Translations under genes and position numbers: made by a program
Shown here: positions 33,039 through 45,419 of the stretch, piece after piece
Numbering within the stretch: position 1 is the first letter of the stretch
How the letters are laid out: each line of letters begins with the position of its first letter
The notes under the pieces: generated by a model
Told to the model about the DNA's origin: nothing
The model's database searches: none
Seen by the model: only the letters and a program-made list of their open reading frames with translations
Assembly: GCA_037975125.1 (NCBI GenBank)
Contig: CM075862.1
Coordinates: 17,065,125 to 17,129,124, forward strand
Length of the DNA stretch: 64,000 bases
Origin: Latrodectus hesperus
Taxonomy: Eukaryota > Arthropoda > Arachnida > Araneae > Theridiidae
Reading direction: 5' to 3'

Positions 33039-33290
33039 AAATATAAAAAAATGGGATTTATGACAAAATATGAAAAAATTATAAGAAGCATAGGGACCAT
33101 GTCTTCTTTATGGGCATTACTCGTTGCCTTCATAATAATGGTAATCCATTCATGATTACTGTGCATGTCAGAAAAGAGTTTATATTTCTCTTGCATAGTT
33201 AAACATATCCTCCCTGAAGAAGACATGGTCTCTATGCTTCTTATTATTTTTTCATATTTTGTCTTAAATCTAATTTCTTTATATTTCAAT
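33039..33290. repeat. Long imperfect inverted repeat, possible MITE
   Basis: 33059-33108 and 33217-33266 are reverse complements at roughly 47 of 50 positions, both containing ATAAGAAGCATAG(G/A)GACCAT. Weaker pairing extends outward through ATATAAA-rich sequence to about 33039 and 33290. The central ~108 bp is not palindromic. The shape suits a small foldback element. No duplication is evident. Confidence 0.75.
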
Positions 33291-33708
33291 ATATATTTTT
33301 ATGTTTCGAATTATCTTAATATATTATATAGATATCTGTACTTGTGAAAAGAGAACATATTTTAGAAAAATAAGCATGAGATGAAAATAAAAAATTCAAA
33401 GGAAACTTAAATTCAATTTTGTAAGAAGGACGAAAAAAATATAGAGAGTACTAATACACAACCAGAGACAGAGAGAGAATACTTGAGCAGATGTTGGCGC
33501 CTTTGGCACATGTATGTATTTCGTTATTTTAATTTTCGCTGCTTTTAAGCTAAATGAATTGCTATCATTTTTATTTAATTTGCATATTAATCATAATTTA
33601 AATTGCGAAGATTACCGCCCGGTTGCTTCCATTTAACTGATAGAGTCCAACTCAGGCTTGGTACAGGGAAGCATGCTGATGTGCAACCACACCTCATCCT
33701 CCTAATCT

Positions 33709-34320
<612 letters not shown>

Positions 34321-34475
34321 TTTTTTTTGTTTCTTAATGGTTATTTTTACACTCACAAGGACTAATTAGACCAGTACTTAAAATTAGATTCTGAAAGCTG
34401 CAGGTGAGAATCGAACCCACGAACTGATGAGTTGAAGCCACCCAGATTACTATTTAACCAGCTACCAGCTTTGTT
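34321..34475 (-). mobile_element. Degenerate tRNA-derived SINE, same family as 47566-47740
   Basis: Minus-strand head has GCTGGTAGCTGGTTAAATAG (A-box region) and GTGGGTTCGATTCTCACC (B box). ACACTCACAAGGACTAATTAGACC on the plus strand matches the CACACGAAGGCTAATTAGACC block of 47596-47618. More diverged than that copy. Confidence 0.65.
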
Positions 34476-34686
34476 CATTTATTTTATTCAGATTCATTAT
34501 TTTAAGCAATTAACCTGGTTTCTGCTTTATTTCGTTAGTGTTTTGATTTCTGTCTAATTATTATTGATTATTTTTTTCATCATTTTGTGATATGAAAACT
34601 CTCACATATACCATGAATTCTAGACTTAGATAGATTTATCGAAGCTTTGTGTAAGACGTTGCTCTTCGAGGTGGAATGCTCCAGGT

Positions 34687-34699
34687 TTTTGATTTCTGC
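34687..34699. repeat. Target site duplication, LINE 3' side
   Basis: TTTTGATTTCTGC, identical to 40398-40410. Together they bracket 34700-40397. The match is 13/13 and the inner borders coincide with a LINE 3' tail and a LINE 5' UTR start. Confidence 0.85.
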
Positions 34700-34719
34700 T
34701 TGGTTGGTTGGGTTTTATA

Positions 34720-34755
34720 GCGCAAGGTCCAAAATTGGACATGCTGCGCCAAGAA
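34720..34755. repeat. Palindromic block in LINE 3' UTR
   Basis: GCGCAAGGTCCAAAATTGGA is followed by CATGCTGCGC: a perfect 14-bp palindrome (GTCCAAAATTGGAC) nested inside GCGCA/TGCGC arms. It lies about 20 bp from the LINE 3' end, where reverse transcriptase would recognise its RNA. A looser version, GTGCCAATGTGGTCA ... TGGCCATATTGGTAC, lies at 53813-53858. Confidence 0.6.
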
Positions 34756-34761
34756 AACTAT

Positions 34762-34897
<136 letters not shown>

Positions 34898-35202
34898 TTC
34901 GTTCTAATTATTTTTTTTGACCCAAAGAACATTAAAACTTTAAAAATCCAAAGTAAGTGTATATTTAATTTTAAAATCTATTAATAAAATATAAAGTATA
35001 TCACAATATAATTTCAAGATTTAAAATAAAAATTAAATATAATGTATAAAACCTATTGCCCTTAAAAAAGCAAATAGGTTTCTATGGGGTGGATCCCCTA
35101 TTAAATCAAGTAAAGTTATAAAATCTGTATTAAAAAAGTGTAAACGTTGTTGGTTAAAATCATGACATGAAATTAAAATATGATAAACAGTAAATGGTTC
35201 AT

Positions 35203-35277
35203 CACACGTTTCACATGGGTGAAACGTGTGTGTCCGATACGAAGGCGGGTTAATCTTACATCAGCACTTCGTATCGG
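35203..35277. repeat. Two adjacent perfect hairpins in LINE ORF2
   Basis: CACACGTTTCAC (35203-35214) and GTGAAACGTGTG (35219-35230) are exact inverted copies with a 4-nt loop. CCGATACGAAG (35234-35244) and CTTCGTATCGG (35267-35277) are exact inverted copies with a 22-nt loop. They cover the LRIGHTRFTH coding region. The first hairpin coincides with the deletion/frameshift preceding the zinc finger. Confidence 0.85.
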
Positions 35278-35382
35278 TAAAACTGACAATGAGGTGAGGG
35301 ATGAGAAGATAGTATACAACTTGTTGCCGACCTGCAAGCTCCACAATTCCTGCCAAAGACTATTAATAAAACTTATATGTAT

Positions 35383-35440
35383 ATATATACCCTTTCTCAC
35401 ATCCCTTTCTCATATATACCCTTTCTCACATCAGAGTGAG
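35383..35440. repeat. 29-bp tandem duplication causing an ORF2 frameshift
   Basis: ATATATACCCTTTCTCACAT recurs 29 bp apart (35383 and 35412). As 29 is not a multiple of three, it shifts the frame between the RNase H end and the zinc-finger part: both sides encode the same VRKGIY segment in different frames. Confidence 0.85.
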
Positions 35441-38400
35441 GAACCGATGGTATAATCGGGTCTGATGCAGCCTTTGCAGCTGCATCCGCTCTCTCATTTC
35501 CATCAAGACCTACGTGACTTGGTATCCAACAAAATATAATATCACATCCCTTGCCAGCAAGGGAATCTAATGCTCTAAAAAAATCTTTGACACAACAGGA
35601 TTGCAAGTAAAACTATTGTTTCTCAATGCTTCCAATACACTCATGCTGTCAGTATATATACAAAATTGACGATGATCATCTGTATTCACATGCTGAAGCG
35701 CATAAAAGTTAGCTGTGGCTTCAGCGGTAAAGATGGAGCAGGACGAATGAAGACTGTAGCTAAGAACTGTGTTATTTATAATAATTCCACAGCCCACAAG
35801 TCCTGCTGTTTTTGAACCATCTGTGAATAAAGGTGTGTATGATTGATACTGACAGCGATGGGAGGAATATAGCATTTGAAAAACAATAGGTGTTGTGTCT
35901 GATTTTGAAAACTGAGCAAAAGAGTTATTAAAATTGATGGTTGGATCATACCAAGGTGGATGAGCAAAAGTATTAATTGTCTCTATCCGAACATCACATA
36001 GGTCTGTGAGCCACAGATATGATTTGGCTCTTGTGAGAAAAGGTGGGATGCTCATTGGTCGAACATCAAACAGTCTTTTAAAAGAGGCATTAGGAACCAT
36101 GGAACGTAATGGGTGATGTGGTGTCGACATAATTTTTGCATAATAATTGAGAGATTGCTGCATTCGTCTCAGGTCTAAGGGTAGTTGTTCACAAACAGCA
36201 TACAGACTCTGGACGGGTGATGTGCGGAAGGCGCCAGAACATATCCTCAAAGCAGAGTGATGAACTGTGTCCAACCTTCGTAAAACGGAAGATCTAGCTG
36301 ATCCATAAACAACACTTCCGTAATCAATGCGGGACAAGATCAATGACTGATATACTCGAAGAAGTGATGTGCGATCTGCATCCCAAGATGTATTTGACAA
36401 TACCTTGAGGATATTAAGCGATCGCTCACACTTCTTCCACAAATATAAAACATGCGGAAGAAAAGTTAATTTTCGGTCAAAGATAATGCCCAAGAATTTT
36501 ATTTCATTGACTACTTGTATTGGAGTGTTGTTGGTGTAAATTATTGGATCATTATGCAGGCTAGTCTTTCTACAGAAGTGGACACATTTACTCTTGCTTG
36601 GTGATAAGGTATGGCCATTCTCAGCACACCATGCAGCAAGTTTGTTAACTGCTGTTTGAAGTTGTCTCTCAATTAATCTTACATTAGACCCCTCACATGA
36701 TATTTGGAGGTCGTCGACAAACAAAGTGCCATGTACTGATGATGGAAGTTGATGAAGTATGTTACTGATGAAGAGACTAAAAAGTGTGACGCTTAAAATA
36801 GAGCCCTGAGGAACACCCTCAGATTGTGTAAAAGTATTGGATGTATAGCTTCCAATACGTACTTTAAAACCACGGGAGCATAAAAATTTCTGCAGGAATA
36901 TCGGAAAATTACCCCGAAAGCCAAAATCATATAATGTACAGAGAATTCCATATCGCCATGTACGGTCATAAGCCTTCTCAATGTCAAAGAAAATGGAGAC
37001 CAGATGGTTTCTCCGCACAAAAGCATTGCGGATTTGGGTCTCCAAATATGTGATATTATCAAGAGTGGATCTCCCTTTACGGAAGCCACTCTGATTAATA
37101 TGTATACATTTATTATTTTCTAAGACATATACGAGACGGGCGTTGACTATACGTTCGAGAATCTTACATAAGCAACTCGTCAGAGCAATTGGTCGATAAT
37201 TTGAAGGATCTGAAGGATCCTTACCAGCCTTTAGGACAGGAATCACTATTGCTTCTTGCCATAAAGATGGAAATTCATTTTCCGTCCAGATCCTATTGAA
37301 CAGGTAAAGTAAGTTCTACAGGGAGTCTGGACTTAAATGTTGAAGCATAAGATAACTGATTCCATCAGGTTATTGGACTGGTGTTATTGGCCTGCTGTAA
37401 AGCTTTCTTCAATTCAAACATTCCAAATTCGCAGTTATACGGTAAGACTTGTCGATGGTTGAAACTAATTGGTACTCGCTCAGCACGACTATTAGTCCTC
37501 AAAAACGAAGGACTATAAGAGTTCGAGCTTCAGACGTTAGCAAATGCTTCACCAAGGACGTTAGCGATACCCGTAGGAGAAGAGTATAAAGCAGCTCCGG
37601 ATTTTAAAATAGGAATAGAAAATTCCCTATAAATTCCATTGGCTGCTTTCACCTTTCTCCACAAATGCTTACTGGAAGTTGAAGATGTTGAAGATGTTAT
37701 TGAAGATACATAGCATGACCAGGATTCCTTTTGACTTCGACGACGAGCTCTACTAGCCAATGCTTTTGCTCTCTTAAAGGCGATAAGATTCTTCGTTGTG
37801 AGGTACCTCCTAAATATCCTTCATAACTTCCTCTGTTTTTTAAATGTTTCTTGGCACTGTTTGTTCCACCAAGGTTTTCAACGCCTGTGTGATATAGAGG
37901 AACTCTTAGGTATTGATTCATCAGCTGCTTTCTTAATTGTTTCAGTGACTTTACTAACGGCAATATCAATATCTTCGATCGAGACCATTTTATCATCAAC
38001 AACTGCCAATTGTGTAAATAACGTCCAATCTGCCCGACTGTACACGTAAGTAGGTAAGTGTTGTCTTACACTACTACCTCCAGTCTGGGAGATGACGAGA
38101 GGAAAATGATCGCTATTATGCAGATCATTTCCTACATTTAAATTTAACAATGGCAGTAGTGAGGGAGAACTAATGGCCAGATCGAGAGAATTAAATGTTC
38201 TTGTGGGTATGTGAAAGTAGGTCTTCTCGTCGGTATTAAGCGGACAGAGACTGTTATCTGAAATAAACCGCTCTATCTGTCGACCGCGAGAATTGGTATC
38301 ATCACTTCCCCACAAAGAATTATGGCCGTTAAAGTCACCTAACATCAGAAAAGGCGTTGGCAGCTGATCTATTAATGCATCGAGTTCCTCTTGGCGGATG

Positions 38401-38725
38401 ACATCGTGTGGTGGCAAATACATACTACAGACTGTCAACAAGCATGATGTGTGAATTTGCACAGCTACAGCCTGTAGTGTAGTATTTAAATGTTGGGCAG
38501 TGCTGGGATAGTTGTTGGATGTTAATATGCAAACACCTCCAGACACTGCACCATCATCACCACAGTCTTTTCTAAAGCTTTTAAACCAACGCATGGAGAA
38601 GTTATTGCTTGACTTCAGGAATGTTTCCTGAAGTGCAACACATGCGGAGTTGTTGGCTGAAATTATAGACTTGATGTCATCATGATGAGAACGCAAACCA
38701 TGGCAGTTCCAAGAAACAAAGGAAG

Positions 38726-39901
38726 TTATTGTTGAATTTTAAAAGCTCCTTTCCCGGAGCTGGAAGGCATGTCATCTGACATCTCCTCGAGTGACAGATC
38801 TTCATCGGAGGGATGCAGAGACACAGTGTCAACTTCCTGGGATAAGGCTTTACGGGTGGATAGGGAGGGCCTAGAATTGCCCTCCTTTGCAGGTCTTAGT
38901 TTTAAGGCTTTTATACCTTTTGATCTGGAAATAGGAGCTTTTCTGCGGGTAGTCGATGTGGAGGCCGATTTTGGCCTTTGTACAGTTGTATGGGGTAATT
39001 TAACTATCGGAAGTGAGAGAGCATCCGTTTGTGTGCTAGTCGTTCTGGTGATCTTGGCAGCAACAGTAGCATAGCTGACTCCTACTTGAGGTGTGCGAGC
39101 TGTAACAGCCCGTCTCGCCTCAGGATAGGAACAATTATTCTTAACTTTGGTGGTAGTGATCTCTTTTTCCAGTATCCAGATAGGACAACTTCTAGCGTAG
39201 GAGGGGTGGTCACCATTACAGTTGACACACCTCTCCTTTGCAGTACAAGACGAACTGTCGTGGCCAACTGCTGCGCAGCGAGCGCAAGTCAGTTTGCCCC
39301 TGCAAGTCGCTTTGGAGTGACCAAATCTCTGGCACTGGAAACAACGCAAAGGATTTGGAATGAACGGCCTAACGGATAGATGCATATACGCAGCTTTAAT
39401 ATGCTGCGGTAGGTCTGGCGTCGCAAATGTCAGTACGAGATGTTTAGTATTAATAATCTGCCCATCCCGTCTGATAGTGATGCGTTTTACAGCACAGACC
39501 TTTTGATCTTTGAGATTTTCTAAGATCTCGTCCGCAGGCGTATTTAACAAATCCTTGGCGGATACCACACCACGTGAAAAGTTAAGATTAATATGAGGTT
39601 GGACGGACACCTCAAGGTTAGCTAGCGTGTTCATGTTGCTAATCAGATTTGCTTGAGCTTCTGAAGCAACTTCAACCATTAGATCTCCAGAACGAAGTTT
39701 CCGGATGCTCTTTACTTCTCCGATATTTCCAGAAATACCTTTTTGAATTAGGAAAGGGGATACGGTATCAAAAGTACCCTCTTTCCGTTTGACAATATAG
39801 AATTTTGCTTTTAGTAAGGTCAAGGTATGCTCCCGTGGGAGAGAAGAGAACAGAAATGTTTCCATATTAAATATAGAAAATTCGGAACCTGACGGCACCA
39901 C
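38726..39901 (-). CDS. LINE ORF1, gag-like nucleic-acid-binding protein
   Basis: Open frame of 391 residues. Residues about 30-100 look like an RRM-type fold (FYIVKRKEGTFDTVSPFLI ... GDLMVEVASEAQANLI). Residues 187-239 hold three zinc knuckles: C187-x2-C190-x4-H195-x4-C200, C206-x2-C209-x4-H214-x4-C219 and C225-x2-C228-x3-H232-x6-C239. A Ser/Thr/Lys-rich C-terminal tail with an acidic patch (SDEDLSLEEMSDD) follows. Such proteins bind LINE RNA and form the RNP. The first Met is used here, though Met13 is equally possible. The TAA stop overlaps the probable ORF2 start. Unlike ORF2, it has no disruption. Confidence 0.85.
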   Translation of the reverse strand: MVPSGSEFSIFNMETFLFSSLPREHTLTLLKAKFYIVKRKEGTFDTVSPFLIQKGISGNIGEVKSIRKLRSGDLMVEVASEAQANLISNMNTLANLEVSVQPHINLNFSRGVVSAKDLLNTPADEILENLKDQKVCAVKRITIRRDGQIINTKHLVLTFATPDLPQHIKAAYMHLSVRPFIPNPLRCFQCQRFGHSKATCRGKLTCARCAAVGHDSSSCTAKERCVNCNGDHPSYARSCPIWILEKEITTTKVKNNCSYPEARRAVTARTPQVGVSYATVAAKITRTTSTQTDALSLPIVKLPHTTVQRPKSASTSTTRRKAPISRSKGIKALKLRPAKEGNSRPSLSTRKALSQEVDTVSLHPSDEDLSLEEMSDDMPSSSGKGAFKIQQ

Positions 39902-40397
39902 CCACCACCGAGTCCAACAAGGGGATGCAGACCAGCTGCACCAGTGCTAGTCAGGTCCTATACGCTCACAGTACATCCCTGAAGTGGCCTCCACCCTTAA
40001 CGAGTCACCCAGTAGATGTACCGATTGCTTGATCCATAAAGCCGATTGATGTGCTGAGGACCACAACACACCTCCCGTTTACCTGAAGCAGAGGCCAAAG
40101 TAATGTGTTGGTCTCTGGGGCCTCAATTACCAGGACCCTCCTTTCCAGGGACACGGGTCTCCACGCACGGCAAACACGTGGGTGATTTAGTCCCCAAGAG
40201 TAGCTAATAGCAACAGAGCGGCGAAAGCTACTCAAGGGGAGCCCTCAACCTCTTGCGAGACAACCACACTGAGGGAGAAGAGGAAGAAAAAGCAGAAGAG
40301 TAGAGGAGAGGAGAAAAGAAAGAAGAGGACAGATCACTAGGGTACCTCGGAATTGTGACACCCGTGTTTACCTAAAGAAGGTAAACCCCCTAAGGGG
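39902..40397 (-). promoter_or_regulatory. LINE 5' UTR, presumed internal promoter
   Basis: Unlike the AT-rich surroundings this 496-bp leader is GC-rich, with a purine-rich plus strand (GAGGAAGAAAAAGCAG, about 40280-40295). It begins, on the minus strand, with CCCCTTAGGGGG (a near-palindrome) next to the target duplication. LINEs of this group normally carry their promoter in this position. No specific element is identified, so promoter function is inferred from position. Confidence 0.5.
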
Positions 40398-40410
40398 TTT
40401 TGATTTCTGC
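40398..40410. repeat. Target site duplication, LINE 5' side
   Basis: TTTTGATTTCTGC, exact partner of 34687-34699. Confidence 0.85.
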
Positions 40411-41056
40411 AATTGGATGTTTGGAAAATTTACGAATTTCGTTCTTTGTGACACGTGATTACTATCCATTTACAATAAAAATTCCTCAAGTACATAGCAA
40501 ATGTTGAAATGCCCCAAAAAAGCATTTAACTATTCACTAGTGTCAAATAGATGCATATGATTAGAACAATGAAGTATTCTGACTTATCAGTATTTTTGTA
40601 AACAGTTTATGATCAAATTCAATTCTAAAAAAACATTAAAATAAGACTTTAATATTTTTTATTTTATAGAAAAATAAAGTTTTATTTGTTTTTAGTTGTC
40701 ATAAAGAGAATACTTAATTTGCTTAAGTACTGAAGTCATTTAGGTGTTTCAGATTTAAACTAGCTTACACACTCAGAGAGAATTAGTAGCTTTTTTATGT
40801 ATTGAATTTAATCCTGCTATTTTATCATTCGTTTCAACTATAATTTGTTTTATTAATAATAATAAAATATATTTTATAAATAGTGATTTTACACAAATTT
40901 ATAATAAAAAATGTATTAAATATAAATACACACAAAATGTCGATACAAGAACGTTTTAAAATATAAAACGTGAGACTAAAGGTTATTTTAAGTCACATTA
41001 TTTAGTTTTCAAAAAAATATGTATTTCTAATTAATTGAAAAACTTTAAAGGTCACA
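40411..41056. other. AT-rich DNA, nothing recognised
   Basis: No coding or repeat signal. Confidence 0.5.
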
Positions 41057-42496
41057 TACACTCATGTCCATAAATTGAGGATAATTCAGAATCACACAAA
41101 AATTGAACTCTAAAATAAAAATTTCACATGCAAAATTATCACACACTTCTTGAAGAATAATATGCAAATAACAAGAAACCACCAGATGGCGCCGATAGCA
41201 CGTCACAATGACGATCGTGCTTTAAAAGCTTTTCTGTGCCATAACCGCATAGTTAAGGCACAATGGAAGCATTTGGATGATATTTTACGTGGTACAATTA
41301 ACGGCGGTCTGGAATGTGAGCGTATCCAGTTGGAAGTATCCGAGGAATTTGGAATCACCCAGAGTGTCATCTCCAAGCTTTGGCAATGGTTCCAAGATGA
41401 TGGTAATGTGAGTGGACATTACAGCACAGGTCGCCTCCGAGTTACAACGCCGAATGAGGACCGGTATTTGTCAATTACTGCCAAAAGAAACAGACCGAGC
41501 ACAGCATCAGACCTGTTTTGTCAGCTCTCTTCAGCTACCGGTACGACAGTTTCAAAGCAGACCGTGTGCAGACGATTAAGGCAAATTGGTCTATCTGCTC
41601 GTAGGCCTGTCAGATGTGTTCCACTTACCGCAACTCACTGTCGCCTGCGGTTAGCTTAGAGTAGAGAGTAGTCATGCATTGTAGACACCGTAACAGTGGT
41701 CTTGTGTGATGTTTTCCGACGAGTCCAGGTTTAGCTTCCAGTCTGATTCTCGTCAAACTTTCATATCCAGAGGGCCAGGTACCCGTTACCACCAAGAGAA
41801 CACCACTGAACGACACCGTTACGGTGGTGCAGGATTGCTCGTTTGGGAAGGAATAAATCTGAAATCCAGAACTAACCTGTATGTTCAGGATGTAACCATG
41901 ACTGGCCCCATCTATCAGGATGTCATTGTTTCGGGGCGCCATGGTTGCAGAATTTCTGCTTATGGATGACAATGCCCATCCTCACCGTACAAACATTGTA
42001 GATGAATGCCTTCAATCGGAGAATATCACCCGTATGGACTGGCCAGCATACTCACCGGAATTGAATCCAATAGAGCATGTGTGAAACATGCTTGGCCTGC
42101 GAAGTGTAGCCCGTCAACCCCCTCCCACATGTCTACCGGAACATCAGAGAGCATTGCTTAATGAATGGTGTAATATTCTCCAAGATCAGATCGATAATTT
42201 GATACTCAGCATACCTAGGCGTTGAACGGCCTGTATTGTATCACCTGGGGGGCATACTGTGTATTAACATTCATACCAACCGTGTTATATTGTTTTTTGT
42301 AAATAGGTTCTTTTTTGAAATTTACTCCAGAGAGTAAAAATAGCAATTTTTATTAATGATGTCAAGCCTATAGCATCTTTTTTGCTCTTTATTTTTTGTT
42401 TAATGAATAGACTTTACAAATAAGTCAACTTTGTTTTACTTGTGTCTCTTTCTTTGCCTGAACTTGCATTATCCTTAATTTATGGACACGAGTGTA
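41057..42496 (+). mobile_element. Tc1-like (DD34E) transposon, inactive
   Basis: The element 41059-42494 (1,436 bp) is bounded by TA on both sides. Terminal inverted repeats begin CACTC(A/G)TGTCCATAAATT and extend to about 27 bp with two mismatches. Length and content are those of a complete Tc1-family element with one transposase gene. Confidence 0.9.
41150..42225 (+). pseudogene. Tc1-like transposase with stop codons and a frameshift
   Basis: An N-terminal bipartite HTH is visible (EEFGITQSVISKLWQWFQDD, then TVSKQTVCRRLRQIGLSARR). The catalytic core follows: MFSDESRF (first D), YGGAGLLVWEGI, LLMDDNAHPHR (second D) and WPAYSPELNPIEHV (E). I count 34 residues between second D and E, i.e. DD34E. 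Damage: an in-frame stop near 41657, a frameshift between the core halves near 41960, and TGA in place of the expected Trp after PIEHV (42081-42083). The enzyme would be non-functional, but most residues are preserved, so decay is moderate. Confidence 0.85.
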
Positions 42497-44014
42497 ATTA
42501 ATAATTTAATTAAAAAAGAAAAATGCTAGGTTATTTTAAATTTAGCCTTTATATATATAAATAGTGCCTCAGATAATGTTAAGAAACCTGTACACATATT
42601 AAATGGAATTATATGGAAAAATGAAATGGAATCTTGTAGACATAAGCATTAAAGATCAAACAAAAGAGCAAAATAGATGCAGTATTGGATTCTTTAAATA
42701 CTGTAATGTACACTCTTTACGGTATTATAAAAAGGAAGTAATCTAGAAATTTCTAATCACCATCATGTGATATTTCTTCATTCAATGACTCTGGTTTCAG
42801 GATTTATTTTCATGTTAGTCTTCGATTTCGGATTAGAAAGAAATTACACAGCTGATACAGATTATTTTCCAAGGCCGAATATGAAATAGAATATCGCGCA
42901 CTCTTTAAAATAGAACAATGATATAAGGCTTAAATTACGGCTTAAAATTTCTCTAGGATAAAACGATTTTTATAATCATTCGATTATTTTAAAAATAAAG
43001 TTAAATGAATTTTTTCCAAATGTGTTCTTTTTTATTGTGAAAGATAGTTCCCAACACATTCTAAAAATTATATTAATGTTATTATATTAATATAATTTTA
43101 TATAATGATATTATTATAATAAATATTAATATTTATTTAAATTTCATTTTCAATATTTTAAACATATTTAGTTAAAATATTTAAAGCTCAAACATTCGTT
43201 TTGAGTTTTTTAAGTATCATTAAATTATAAAATTTAAATAAAAATAAACTTTTATTAATAATGGGTGGATTTTATTTCTAATCGTCAGAAAGTTTTAAAA
43301 ATCAACTATCGATATAAAATAAATAACTATCATTTTTCTGAAGTTTTGTGGTTTTTCTAATATTAAAGTAGTTTTTAGAATCAAATTACAATAACTGAAA
43401 TGCCACGAAGGACGAATCCGTTTCTATCATTTGTATCATCAAATATTGTAAAAAAAAATGGTGACGTATTAAAAACAACTTTAAAGCTTTCGCCTTAGAA
43501 ATGAGAAATGAGGAATTTAGAATATATATATACATATTAATCGAATTTTTCAAATGTTTTCGAAATCAGTGAAATTTTTCGGATTTTGCGCGAAAACTTT
43601 TGAAAACTCCGATTAATAACACTTTTAAAATGTTTTATTTATCAATTTAAAGATTTACATCGCTACTGAGAAAGTGTGATATAGCTTAAAAAAAAGTAAA
43701 TTTCTAGTATTCTATATCATCTTAATTAAAATTTATAAAACAAAAATTAAATGGAAAATCATCAATTCGAATCATATTCGGCTTCATTTTTCAGAAAAAG
43801 AGGATACATTTCCTATCATTGATTTTAAAATGGGATTTTTTTTGGATTATCAATATTTTCACTCTTATAAGTAATATGCTAGGAATGTAATCGTATGTGA
43901 AAAATATATGAAGAACACATGTACGAAAACATATAACACATGTACGTAATACATTGCAATATAAATAACCATGCAACTGTTATAAAACAGACGCGTGATC
44001 GTGCGTAATACTTA
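42497..44014. other. AT-rich DNA, nothing recognised
   Basis: No coding, RNA or terminal-repeat signal seen. Confidence 0.5.
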
Positions 44015-45075
44015 TTGGAGTTGGAAGGCATTTATCAGCAGTTAAGGGATAAAACAAGAAAATGGTCTAACAAAGGGATGGTGCCTCTTACAGACATACA
44101 TGCCTCGAAGAGTGATTTTATACTTGAAATAAGGAGCTTAGGACTTCCTAGGGTAATTGGTCCCATTCGTTTAGCAACATTGCCTCTTGGATCAGCAACA
44201 ACCTAGTTGACTCTCAGAAGTGGGTTACGAGCTGCAATACCCTCCTCTGATTGTTCCTGACATGCGCTATAGGATTGAAATCTGGAGATCCGCTCGGTCA
44301 ATCCATCCGGCAAATATCCTTCTTTTCTAGAAATTCGTAGACTAAAAGAGCTCTATGTGGCTTTGCGTTCTTGTCCTTTAAAATGAACTCAGCGCCAACT
44401 TTCCCCTTAAAAAGGAGAACATAGGGCTCCAAGACCTCATCCCTATATCTCACAAAAGTCATTTTGTCTATGTCAAATACAAGAAGAAGTGTTCAGCCAT
44501 TTAACATGATGCCAAACCATGCCATTAAATCTCCGCCGCCATATTGGTCGAGTTCACGGATGCTGGAGGGCAGGTAGCGGGTCCCTGGTTCTCTCCATAT
44601 GAACAACGGCTGGAATCTGTGATTACGATGAAACAAGACACATCAGTGAAGAGAAGAGCTCCCCAGTGATCCATACTCCAATCTTTATGCTCTCTGCACC
44701 ATGTTAAACAGACTCTCCTGTACATAGAAGTGAGCGGGACATAAATTGCTCAAGCAATTCTCTCTCATGAAGCTTTCTGAAAACAGTCTTGTTAGAAACT
44801 CGGGTTCGTATACAAATCACTAAAGAGTTCAGAAGCTCAAGGATCCCTGTTACTTCTTGCAAGAATAGACAAATGGCTATCATCTCCACCAGTCGTGGGT
44901 CTTGGACGACTTTGTTCAGGCTTTTTCTCAAAAGATAAGATTTCATGGAACTGCTTCCACAATTTGCATACGACGCTGAGCGTTTAATTGATCTCTCTAC
45001 AAATCTGGATTTGAAACTGGACCTGCTGCAGAAAAACGTCAAGAAATTCGGAAAGATTTGATAACAAACGAAAAA
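44015..45075 (-). pseudogene. Tc1-like transposase fossil
   Basis: Minus-strand blocks in order: a decayed HTH region with VSNKTVFRKLHERELLEQ (about 44755-44810), WCREHKDWSMDHWGALLFTD (first catalytic D region), a VLEP(Y/M)...FKGKLA-type stretch and near the C-terminus EAMLLNEWDQLP. Each matches the order expected in Tc1 transposases. Many stops and frame changes. No terminal inverted repeats found, so element boundaries are unknown. Confidence 0.65.
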
Positions 45076-45419
45076 CGTAATTTTAACGAGAGATTATATA
45101 ACCTCTCAAAAGCTAAGGCTGCTCCTCTGCTAACTTCATCGCCATATAAGTGTACGCTTACCTACTCGACCTACATGATTTGAATCTTTGTATCCAAGCA
45201 GTGGTTTTACATTTCGTTCAGATCTTTTCAAGAAATTAAAAAAAAATATTCAAATTCTCTTAACTTTGAACATTAGTGTATTAATGAGGAAAATATAAAA
45301 GTTATTTAGTATTCACTGCTGGCATACTAAAATGCAGTACCATGAAGACCAGAGATATCACAGCAAAATTTATCTAGCAGATAACACGTTACGTGATAAT
45401 CAAATGATTTAAATTACAG

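Larger units (their letters stand above)
35033..38729 (-). pseudogene. LINE ORF2: endonuclease-RT-RNase H-zinc finger, broken
   Basis: Endonuclease: FVSWNCHGL, VALQETF, LMLGDFNGHNSLWG and HNSDHFPLVIS carry the catalytic N, E, D/N and D/H. The reverse transcriptase lies in a 559-codon open stretch (35567-37246) with RPIALTS, NQSGFRKGRST, FFDIEKAYD, EGVPQGSILS and the active site LFVDDLQI. RNase H: TDGSK, FTAEA, YTDSMS and, past a frameshift, ERADAAAKA. It ends with TRLRIGHTRF and a CETC...HILISC zinc finger. Breaks: the probable start codon is now ATA (38727-38729), TGA at 37878 and near 37842, TGA at 37530, a frameshift near 37373, TAG near 37320, a frameshift in a T7 run (35579-35585), a 29-bp tandem duplication (35383-35440) and a frameshift near 35213. 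No protein from this copy would be complete. Confidence 0.85.

Noticed and set aside
38726..38745. -1 ribosomal frameshift joining LINE ORF1 and ORF2
   Set aside because: The GCT TTT AAA ATT stretch looks slippery, but slipping -1 there yields an immediate TAA in the new frame, so reinitiation is the better explanation.
37798..39379. Several plus-strand ORFs of 80-116 codons over the LINE
   Set aside because: They are antisense shadows of ORF1 and ORF2, which carry the recognisable domains.
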